Below, piece by piece: positions 10,710-22,800 of a stretch of 64,000 nucleotides of DNA. The stretch comes from Coffea arabica (lineage: Eukaryota > Streptophyta > Magnoliopsida > Gentianales > Rubiaceae). Numbering within the stretch: position 1 is the first letter of the stretch; each line of letters starts with the position of its first letter. A program made the position numbers and the translations under genes. Under the pieces are notes generated by a model that saw only the letters and a list, made by a program, of their open reading frames with translations, was not told the origin of the DNA and did no database searches. The stretch spans positions 2,730,501 through 2,794,500 of the forward strand of contig NC_092317.1 of NCBI RefSeq assembly GCF_036785885.1, given 5' to 3'.

Positions 10710-12116
10710 TAGAGTAGAGGAAAAAAGTTTTGGCCTAGATCAATTTTTTTTATGGCATTTGAATGCACTAATGACAATGTTGAAGTGACTTTTTTTTTTT
10801 TTAGGCCTAACCTCAAGTTGCCCGGTGATGTGTGTTAGATAGTAAATTATTCCCTGTGATAAAAAAATATGCAAATTACAAATGGTCAAATATGTAAGCA
10901 CAATTTACTTTAGATGCATTTTTTTTATTTCATGTCACAAGAATTATTGATTTCTAATTTAACAAAATTTTGGTATACGACAAGAGTATTTGTAATAGTG
11001 GGTTTTGGAAGGAATAAATGAGGGATATTAATGGGTCTAGAAGAAAATAATAAATGAGAGAGATTAAGTAGAACTTTGCTAATGTGGAATAACACGGTTA
11101 GTGAGTATACTCGAGACTTTGTTAAGATCATTTTTACTATAGTTTCACTATATTTATTGAGGTCAAGTTTACATGAAATCCTTATGTGCCATTTGCGCAG
11201 GTAAAACCAAAGTTGAAATAAAATCAAAGTTGCTCAGGTCTAGGGGTGTGATCAAATTTTTAAAAAATTAGTTAAAAAATTTGTTAGAAAGTTGCAGAAA
11301 CAATTGTAAGTTGTAAGAGTTAGTTAGTTGAGTTAGTAAGAGTGTATATAAATTCCTTTCTCTAAACTTGGGGTCTTGACACAATCACACTTTTTTCACC
11401 ACAGGATCCTCTCTTCTTTCCCATGTGCGTAGATTGCTTTTTCACTTGTTAGATGCCCTTTCCTTACCCTCGTCACCTTCCAGACATCACCCTTTGGCTT
11501 TCTCATCTTCCTTGTTTTCTATGCCACAGTCTCGGATTCGCCACCAGGAGTAGCAAAGGAATGAGGTGAAGCTCCAGGAAAATGGGCATCATCAACAGCA
11601 TAGAGGTCTTTTTGCTTTTTCTTCTTCGCTTTTCCCTTGTTCTTTGGCATTGCGGGGGGAGAAGGAGAAGGTTTCTCTCCAGAAAGGGGCTCTCCATCAA
11701 TAACGGTTGCCTCTCCTTCATTAACAACAACAGTCTTTTTTTTTCTTCCCTTTCTTTTTCTTCTTTCCCTCCTTGTTGTACTTTGGCACAACAGCTGGCG
11801 AAGAAGACGGAGAAGCAGCAACACAACCTGTGTCACTAGTGGCAACAAAGGGAGCAGATCTCCCTCGCTACTTAGTAGCAAACTTTTCGAATCCGTAGGT
11901 TGCCAACAGATGTTCAGGAACCCATTCAACAGTGACACACATCTCCTTCTTGGCATGCTCTTCCTCCCTAAATGCCCTAAATAGCTCGGTGGAATTAAAT
12001 TCCACTTGTTAGAAAGCATGCAATCCTTCATTTATGCACAAAATGAAATTCCATCAGCGATGAAGTGCATACTTGTTTACTCATAATCATAATGGTTTGC
12101 CAAGAAAAAATTGTTA
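10710..12116. other. Intergenic, with a possible lysine-rich coding relic on the minus strand
   Basis: On the minus strand, 12005 to about 11865 reads open as VEFNSTELFRAFREEE...EWVPEHLLATYGFEKFATK and then stops. A shifted frame to 11519 encodes a basic, Ser/Pro-rich stretch (KNKGKAKKKKQKDLYAVDD). This could be a broken gene that ends at the Helitron insertion point. I do not recognise the family. Confidence 0.25.
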
Positions 12117-12615
12117 TCAACATATATAGTATAAGAGCCGAAGAGCTCTTACGACTTGGATGGTTTTCGTTGTCCTCTCACGTGCCGCACTTGTGAGTCA
12201 CCAGCCTTTTTTTTTTCCACGCGATGCGCCAGACGTCTGCATATACTTCCTCTCTAAGGTTTTCTTAAATTTCCTCCGCTGCCGCCGCTTTCTCTTCTCC
12301 CCTTCTCTCTTCGCCTTACCTTTATTCTCAGAAGCTCCGTCTCTTCTACTTTGTTTTCTCTTCTCCAAAACATTCGATCTCTCATTTTTTTTCTCTTTCT
12401 CTTGGTTTTGTGTTAAAACCTTCATTGCATTGAATTTTTTTTCACTTTTTTTAGGTTGCGACTGGATTGATTTTTAATTTCTGGACTCTTATTCTCCGTC
12501 TAAGATAGAGTTGGAAGCGCAGAAGCATCTTCCGCTGTTTGCTCTGTTTTTTTCCCTTTTTAAGGTACTACCTTCTTTATTCTGATGAAATTGGTACTCT
12601 TCCATAATAGTGTCC

Positions 12616-13332
12616 ATGTCGATTTCTGGAATTCAAGGTCAACCCCTGGAGATCACTAGTAATCATTCTTCTCCTTTTTTGTTTACCAGTTCCTGTTCTC
12701 TTTTGAACATTGTTGGTATTTCTGACGAATTCTTTCGGGAATCTGGAATGAACCTTTGCCGTTGTAGACTACAGCAAATTGAAGGATACGGAGTGGATTT
12801 CAAGACAAGATCCTTACATTTTTCTGGAGTTTCAGCACTAAATTCCGTACCCGTACCCACACAGGTATGTAATTCTTATTATTTCCTCTTTTTATCTCTG
12901 TTTGATTGTTTTTTCAATTACTACTAATATTCGAGCTTGTAAGAAAACTCTCCATTTTGTTGCCTAACTATTCTATTCTACTGCTACTTAATTACTCATG
13001 TAGACAGTGGAAAAACCCTACTTTTGAAGAGAAATTTGTCTTCTCCTTGATTGAAGGGCTAAGGAAGGTCACTGTTGCTATTTGGAACAGCAATACCATT
13101 ACCTATGATGATTTTATTGGCAATTGAAAGTAATAATGTATTCTTTAACTTTCTGCTTTTTGTTTTCCCTGTATTCTATTCATTGTATTAGTTTGAGTAT
13201 TTGCATTTTGTTCTATACTTTTAGATGATTTATTATTTTTTTCCTATTATTGTTAATCTATTAGGGTTCGGCTGCAGAAAGTGCTTTCTCAGGGATTTGA
13301 TGAAAGTTCTTGGCCACTCCAAACTAAAATCG
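12616..13332 (+). pseudogene. C2-domain protein gene fragment (exons 1-4)
   Basis: Exon 1 (12616-12657) reads MSISGIQGQPLEIT. Exon 2 (about 12761-12864) reads LKDTEWISRQDPYIFLEF, then loses 2 nt and continues in another frame as STKFRTRT. Exon 3 (13004-13129) reads GKNPTFEEKFVFSLIEGLR and YDDFIG. Exon 4 (13265-13332) reads VRLQKVLSQGFDESSWPLQT. This is a plant single-C2 protein of the type that binds Ca2+ and phospholipid. The frameshift in exon 2 and a Gly-to-stop change at 13125-13127 kill it, and the following exons are missing. The pyrimidine-rich DNA before it (12160-12600) looks like the donor gene's leader. Introns are kept, so it was copied as DNA, not from mRNA. Confidence 0.8.
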
Positions 13333-13651
13333 GTAGGTATAATATACAAAAGATAAAAAGGGACAATTACCTGCCATATTCATTCTTTTGTAGGTTAATA
13401 CATACTTGAACATTTAAAAATTGTACTTATGAGAAAATTGGAATAGCTACTCAAACTTGGTATATTTGTAAAATTTTGACAAGATTGATAAACATACTAT
13501 ATTGTTTACATGGCATTTTTCTTACCTGTATTTTGCTAAATGGTTTAAACCATGCCATGAGATAGATGGATATATTCAATGATGCACTGGAATGTTTTCT
13601 ATTTTCATGCTTAATAGTTGCTATTAATTCATTTTCTATCTTCTGTTGCAG

Positions 13652-15131
<1,480 letters not shown>

Positions 15132-15759
15132 GTCATATATGCAGCTGACTGCCTTAAAAATTTGGTTCACCGATTCAAAAAAAAAAATTGGTTCATGGTG
15201 CATAGCAATTTGGCTTTACATTCTCTATCTATTGCCAGGTTATAAATGGCCTTGAGGATATTTAAGAGGTCTAATTCTCTGGAAGTGATGCATAGTTTTG
15301 CCATTTTTAACATTGAAATAAACATTTGTTTTCTTTGTGCAATTTTTTTTAAAGAGAAGGTACTGAAAATTTGAAAAGTGATTGAATACTTTTGAACTAT
15401 TTAAAAAGATTATCTGAGAGATATTTGGTGAATTATGGTCCATAATAACGAATAATTGGCACTGAGAATATTTCAAGCAATAAAAGATGAAATCCCTTCA
15501 AAAGTTGTATAATTGAAATTACATTGTTGATGTTAAGTTCCAAATTTTGAACTTTAAGCATCATCAACTCCAAACTTCATATTTATAGGGTGAAGTGGTG
15601 GTTTAAGAAGAATTATTCTCAATTTCGCAGAATGACGTTGGATGTTAATGTAGGAAAAATTTAATCTGATTGAAAAATTCATTTGTAATAATCCATTGTT
15701 CATTCTCTTCTGCTTGTTATACATGTACTTAACCCAAATCATCAGTTGGTTTTTTGTAG

Positions 15760-15894
15760 GACTGGTTCCAAAACTGAGCTTGCTCCAGTTTTAGTTTCAA
15801 CAGGTTCTCATACTGATGCAATACCATATTCTGGGAAATATGATGGGGTAGTTGGCATGTTGGGTAGAATAGAAGCCATCAGCGTTCTAAAGCG
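15760..15894 (+). pseudogene. Ureidoglycolate amidohydrolase (UAH) single-exon fragment
   Basis: One exon with a TTTTTGTAG acceptor and an AGCG|GTATGT donor reads ELAPVLVSTGSHTDAIPYSG, then KYDGVVGMLGRIEAISVLKR without a stop. This is the metal-binding core of the M20/allantoate amidohydrolase family, including the GSHxDxIPxSGxYDG motif. The phrase resembles the plant ureidoglycolate amidohydrolase branch of purine catabolism more than allantoate amidohydrolase. No neighbouring exons of that gene were found, so it is an orphan captured fragment. Confidence 0.75.
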
Positions 15895-16972
15895 GTATGT
15901 AGGCTAAATTGGCTTGACTGACTCTTGTTAGCCCTCTTGAATTCTTAAATTGTACCATCGCCCAAAATTCAAGGTTGCAGTTGTTTGCTGCTTTGCTTTA
16001 CCTACATTTTTCGCTTGTTCGATGGTTGGTAATTTTTTACGGAGTTGGAATCTTAGAGAATTGCCTTTCCCTCCTACTCCATTATGTGTTTCTTGGATCC
16101 TTGCTTTACTAATGCTTTTGAGCTATCCAATGGTGTTAATGCTAATTTTTTTCATCTTTTTTCCTTGTATGCTTTGTTCTTTTCTTGATGCTAAATATCT
16201 GGCTGTGATTGTTTGCTGCTTTTTGATGTTTTGTCTTTTCTGGTGTTTTGTTTGATTTTCTTTTGGATTAGTCATAAGAGATGTTAAAAAGTAGGAATAA
16301 GTTTTTGGATATTTTGCCATGAGCAGCGTTGTTGAGCTTTGCTTTTCCCCCCTTTTATTCTTGCAGTGCGAATAACACGCTTTTCTTCCGAGCAAATGGA
16401 AATTTGAGCTATGCTTCTATGCCTTTCTGCACTCCACAGTCAAATATTTTGATGACATGGATGCTCTCTTTGACTATGCTATCAAGAACTAAACTGGTTG
16501 CTCAAGTCTCAAGATAATAGCTGCCACTTGGGAACATGCCTTCCTTGGTCACCATACTGATAATCAATCACTAATGTTTATGCCTTCTTTTAATATCTGT
16601 AGACAACATGCATGAGCAGGCCAGCTTGTCAAGAATTAATGAGAAGAGCCTGGCAATAATTCTTACGAGTGGGTAGGATTTTCCATTAAAATTGATACAG
16701 CATGGTTGTTGACCACACTCTTCGCATCATCGAGATATTCCTTTTTATTTCACAATCTGAGAACTCTTGTATTATTATTTTGTTCAATCGAAAAGGAATG
16801 CAAAGACTGTATCCATAGCATTTTAATTTGACTGCTGAGCTCGGTTAACTCATAGTCAACTAAACATGAGAACCTAATCATTTTTTTTTCAAGTTACTAT
16901 AATCACAATTGGATCAATATTGCCGTGTATAATGAAGATGCCTCCTTATTTAGTTTAGTATTTTCCTTTTTT

Positions 16973-17445
16973 GTCATATGAAGCATAATATATACATATG
17001 GTCACACTCTATGCTTCTACACTAAAATGGAAAATAGCAAACTTGATTCTCATGCTAAACAAGTAATGGAGTGAGATAAAAGAAGAATTACTCAACTTCC
17101 AGCTAAAGCAGCTCTATAACTCAACATTACTTCTTTTTTTGTCCTATGAAGTACATTATATATTCTGATCATCACATAATATGTTTCTCCACTTCATGAA
17201 AAATGTTGAACTTTATTCTCAGTCTAAACAAGCAACACAGTAAGATAAAAGAAGAATGGAGTGAGATAAAAGAAGAATTACGCAAGTTCCAGCTAAAGTA
17301 GTTCTATACCTCAGCATTACTTCTTCTTTTGTCTTATGAAGTATAATATATTCTAATCACCACATCATATGCTTACACGCTTCATGAAAAATGCTGAACT
17401 TTATTCTCATTCTAAACAAGCAATAGAGTACGATAAAAGAAGAAT
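16973..17445. repeat. Three subterminal tandem repeats in the Helitron
   Basis: Units start at 16973, 17141 and 17331, each beginning GTC(A/C/T)TATGAAG(C/T)A. The middle unit is 22 bp longer because a GTGAGATAAAAGAAGAAT segment is doubled inside it. They end about 160 bp before the 3' hairpin. Confidence 0.8.
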
Positions 17446-17578
17446 TCACCAATTCCTATTTTCCACTCCTACTTATTCATGTATATTTATATTTAGCTGT
17501 GTACACAAATTATTAACTGACAAACATTTTTGTTCCATGAATCCATATGTCTAAGTGGGCATATTTTCTGTTTATCCC

Positions 17579-17608
17579 AACGCGTGTAGCGCGTTTTATG
17601 CCACCTAG
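17579..17608 (+). other. Helitron 3' terminus (hairpin plus CTAG)
   Basis: A perfect 6-bp GC-rich stem with a 5-nt loop (17579-17595), then TTATGCCAC-type spacer and CTAG at 17605-17608, with T as the next host base. In Helitrons this structure is the rolling-circle termination signal. Confidence 0.8.
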
Positions 17609-19884
17609 TTCATTTCAAAATGACGAGAACAAGCGACAAAGCTTTGGTTTTGGTCTACCAACTAGTAGGTATATATCTTTAATGCCTAGCAATTGACTCA
17701 AGACAGAGAGGGCAAGACTTTTCTCATGACAGTTTAATCCACCATTAGGAGTAGCTGACTAATGTAACTCCCTCTATCAAATACGGATAAATTCAATTTA
17801 ACCTTTAAACAACATGGTGTCTTGCCGTATTCTTAAGAGACAAGGCCATGTCAGGAATTTAAAATTTTTTCAACAGATTGAAGTCAATTCAGGATTACAG
17901 CGAAGGCAAAATTACCTAAATCAGGCAGGAAAGGTATCAAAGTTCCAACCAATGATAAAACGGTAAGAAGAGATGCTTGATAAAATGGGAATGATGCTAA
18001 ATGTGACAATAGTCCAAATATCAACCATTTAAATATTCCCTTGAAATAGAGAACAAATAGCCTTTGCTCCGTGATGTCATTAGCATTCCCACAATGACCT
18101 AAAAATTTGGAAAATGATATCGAGAACAGGCATTTGCAATGTAATAAATGTCTAATTCCGTTGTAAGTTAAGCAAAACTAATCCATTACAGGTCCGTTTG
18201 ATTCGTGGAATAACACAAGATTGAATTACTAATTCTATGTAGAATTATTACATTGGATTACAATGTAAAATTATTACATTGTAGTAAGAAGTCCACTAGA
18301 TTGACGCAGGCACGAGTTGGGACTCGGAAGTTTCGAATTTTGACCCTCCAAAATTTTATGCTAAGCCCATTGTGAGGTGATTTCTATCATACCATTCTTC
18401 TTAGCAGTATTAAAGTTTACTACAATGTAATAATTCCTCTAGCAGCAAGTCAACAGAGGAAGAATTTTGTCACGGGCCGGACCGACGGCCGAATTAGTTG
18501 GTCTTTAACGAATAAAATAACGCGAATTAAACAAGTAATGACCCCACATTTTTATTGAAATTGTATTCCATGTAAAATTAGTGGACTTCACAATTTTATT
18601 TGAAACATTTTTCATTATGTGAAAGACTAGACTGTAATAAAATTTTGTTCATTTGAATGGGACTATTTAGAAAAATAGGAATTTGTCATTCTCAATATAA
18701 ACACACACACAAAAATATTTCATTTAAACAAATTGCTAAAAAAATTTTAGCCGCTTTTTTTTTCATTTCGTAAGATCACATCACAAAATAGGTACAATAG
18801 AAAATACAAAACTCTTGTTTTGATGTGTTTATTGGCCTTCTCGAAATCAAAGTATAATTGAATTGTTTAGAGAATGTCAGACCAAAATCAAACTTTTAAT
18901 TCATTTTTAGTTGGTGTTTGGTCCACCATTTGTTTGGAACAATTTAAGTGCCTAACTAAAATATTGTAGTTGCACGGCTTTTTCCCTTTGGTTTCTTTGA
19001 ACTTGGTCCTTATTTATTTATTTATTTTGCTCCCATACAAAGAGTTAAGTCTGCCTGTCAAACTCTTACTTAACCTTATTTAATAACCCAATTCAACATT
19101 TAAATTTAATGAAATCACATCTTAACATATCCAGATCGTTTGACAACTAAAAATTGAACATCTAAATCAATTAAGTAACATTGAATTTTCTAAACAAAAC
19201 TTACTCTCAAAATTAAGTGATAAATTATTTACTTATCACTGAATGTAATATACACTCAAATATATTAAATTTAATGTTTAACAATTCAACAACTTAATAT
19301 ATTCAAATTTCAGATTTCAGATTTCAGTTTTATCAAATGGACCCTTAAAATTTTTAAAGAGTTGAACCAACCCAAATACTATTTGAACTCTATTTTTATA
19401 TAATTCGAATAATGTTAGAGGTTAATCGTTTGTTAAATGCACCATAAGTGGTGTATGAAGCAAACACTCTATTTAAAAGTTCATAATCCTCCAAAACGGC
19501 ATCGTTCAGCAACTCGTGTCTCATACAATGGAAATTTAATATGCACATCATATAAACTGTAATTTAATGATAAAGTACAGTGAAACAAATCTCATACCGT
19601 CGTAGCTACTTGACTGGTGGGATAGCCAATATGATAGGGTGCAGAGGTGGCAATATCCTGTACTCTTAAACAGCAAAACAGCGACCAAGTACCACCACAG
19701 TATGCCCCATCAATAAAAAACAAGCACAAGATGCATGAGGTTAGAAAAAATTCTAACCTATCATTACATCAACTCAGACTGTTGATAGCCACTACACAAT
19801 TTGAGGAGAGAGATTAAGCCAAAGCAAATTCTGATTGAGACAGAATACATCCCTTTCCGAAAGAATGTTGGAATGAAGCTAAAG
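17609..19884. other. Intergenic, AT-rich with degraded MITEs
   Basis: No gene was seen. GGTCCGTTTGATTCGTGGAA at 18192 looks like the left end of a MITE whose right end I could not find. Between about 19131 and 19347, GATCGTTTGACAAC and TTATCAAATGGACCC are poor inverted copies of each other, as in a decayed Harbinger-type MITE. The 3' UTR of CENP-C should lie just left of 19885. Confidence 0.4.
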
Positions 19885-22800
19885 TCATAGACGAGCTGCA
19901 ACTTCAAGAATCTCATTCGGCACATAAGATTTCACCTTCAATTGTCCATCACCTTTAGCAGGAGATATGTACTTCAGTCCGATCAGCTTCACACCTGCAA
20001 TGGCATATAATCCCAGTCAGCCTGTTTTGCCTCAACTGTACTGTAATCATGTCAAAATACTTGATATATAGCTTTTGTAGCTTCCGTTGACAATTTGAGA
20101 AAAAAGCATTGCTGAGAAGGTCACCCTATACATCAGTCTGGTTTTCTCGCCAGCATTATTTATTGGTGGATAGCAGCACTGTAGGAGTGGGCTGAGGTGG
20201 ACTGTTTTTTGACACTCAATCAGAGCCTTTGTATACACGTAAAAAGTAAACACAACAAAATGCCCAAAACCTTGTTTGGAATCCAAGTTTCTAGTGCAAA
20301 ATTATGTGCTCTGAGGGAATATCTTCTAAAATATTAGATAGCCATAAGGCCAATTAAATAAAACAGGAAAACAGATGATAGAAACTATCTTCAAATGTTT
20401 AAAAGCAAATATGCAGCCATACAGAAAACTGCCAAATACGCTAAACAATCATTTGTACTTCTATGTAAACAGCACGAACAATCAGAATAAGTTGCTGTCC
20501 TTCAACCTCAAAATTCACTCTCACAGAACCAAAGCACAATGTTGGTCAATCAGAAAGACAAAAAAGAAGGGGGGAGGGGGTTGCAGAGTGAGCCAAGAAG
20601 ACAGAAATAAAGCTTAACAATATACTAAAATTGAACACAAAAGGACTACGCAAGTGTTTTTCCTTGTGGCAGAGATACTCACTCTCATTCACACGACCAT
20701 ATAAAAATCTTTCGCCTTTCCAGTACTCTAAAGGTCTAGTCTTGATTCTCTTGCTTCTCCTTACCCCAGATTCAAATGAAGTGCCAGCTTCTGCAGAATC
20801 AATGAATATTTACACTGATTAAGACTAAAATTTATGCTATGAACAAGGAAAAGGCGTTTAATTAGTTGATGTGTGAACAAAACCTTGAATGCTTTTCCTA
20901 CGAGCAAGTGCTTTCAATTCATGAATTTCACGCCATGGTCTTTTTGTCCTCCCTTGCTCCTTGGCTGGAAGGTTCTGTTGTTGACGATATTACACATGTA
21001 TAACAAGTGAAATCAGTCGGGTTTCATCATAAAGCATAAGACTTGACAAGTCAGAGAGACAAAATTCAGCAACGCAGTCATGCTCCATGTCTGGTTGGAA
21101 TATTTGCCATTTTCATGCACAAATACAGGAATATGTAAAATATCTTTTGTGACAAACACCAAGTATTCTTCTGTATACAGTGATAAACATCACAGAAACT
21201 CCTTAGGTCAAGTCCCATGAGGCTGAGCCAGGAGAAGTGAAGAAGCAAAATATGTAAGACCTTCAAGCAAAATGACAGGCTTCTTGCTCCACCAGAGAAC
21301 CAAACATGGGCAACAGAAGAGACCTAAAATAACATCAGAAGTAGGATGGAAAAGAAGACAAGTCCTGAATGTGATGGACGTCAATCTCCAATTGTTCAAG
21401 CTCATGAGTACTCAGTGCCTGGTCTTACAATTCATGTAAGCAAAAGTAGATTGCAGAAAACAATAAAAACACATAGGCCTACTCATGCGTCACACAAATT
21501 CTCACATCACAGCACATATTATTCCAACATACTCTGGTGTATCAAATGCAAATTAACTCACCAGATGCACCAAGGAATGATTCTCTCAGAAAAGTAAACC
21601 AACATCAAGTAACAAATAAAGAAAACATAAAGCAGTAAGAGACAACCTCAGAATTTTTCTTTGCATTAATCTCTGCTGTTGTTGAGGGAATAACTACAGT
21701 ATTGTCTTCAATTGCAGCTGTATTTAGTTGATCTGCCATAAGATTAAATGGAAAAAGAAAGAAAAGATGGAATTATGATTATTGTTAATTATATCTTTCA
21801 GAAGGCAGAGCTTAATAAGATTAGCAATCCAAGATTATACCAAGTGTTAGTGCACAATATCTGCTATTTGCTGAATGCAAAGGTTGAAAAAAAAACAAAA
21901 AAGAACTATTTTTACAAGAGAACAAAAGGAATAAAACAAACAGAACTATTTCAAATAGTTGTGAAGAAACTAGCGCAGTGTAGCAGGACAGATATTCTGT
22001 TTTCTTTTCCATTCATTAGGGAGGGACCAAGAGCAAAGACAATTAATCATCCCAATACCTGAATTGACAAAACCCAACTCAAATATGGAAACTCAAAAAA
22101 ACACTAGAAACCATTTACCATGCAGCATTTTTGTGTCAAAATTTACAAATGAAAGTTCCTTAAACCATTATGAACAGTAACTTAGTTCTGTTACAGCAAA
22201 ACCACTTGAAGTGCATTAATTAAATAAGAGAAATACACATGTTAACTATGTTAATCACACACCACAAGTAAGCTTATATGACAGAAGCCATTTACTATGC
22301 AGCATTTGTGTGTCAAAATTTACAAATGAAAGTCCTTAAATCATTATGAACAGTAACTTAGTCCTGGGACAGCAAAACCACTTGAAGTACATTAGTTAAA
22401 TGAGGGTAATACACATGTTAACTATGTTACTCACACACCACAAGCATGCTTATATGACAGAGGTGGTTCCAGCGCAAGGCTTTGAGATACCAACATTTTA
22501 ACAATGTCAATTCATTAAAGTCTCAATTTGAAGTTAAATCCTCCGTATTCCTGAATTATTTCATGCCTTCTGAAGGATGTATAAAAAGGTAAAATGAAAG
22601 AAAACAGATCAACTACCTCAAAGATAGTTCAGTTAAAAAACAACATTCAGCTCAACTAAAGCTCTTAAAGTAAATGAGCTATTAGCTGTCTAAAGGAATC
22701 ATAGCATAAAATTCAATGACCGATGAATAATTTTTAGGTTTAAAATTTCTTTATAATAATCAGAGCTTTGCTCCTAATTCCAAAAAGGAATGTTGTGGCC

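Noticed and set aside
12198-12425. Lys/Arg/Glu-rich minus-strand open frame
   Set aside because: It is the complement of a pyrimidine-rich stretch that looks like the captured C2 gene's leader, not a coding region.
16123-16395. 90-codon minus-strand open frame
   Set aside because: Opposes the UAH fragment's flanking intron sequence and has no recognisable similarity.
18292-18350. Possible tRNA- or SINE-like stretch (GTTTCGAATTTTGACCC)
   Set aside because: It vaguely resembles a T-arm, but no matching A box, acceptor stem or anticodon arm can be formed.
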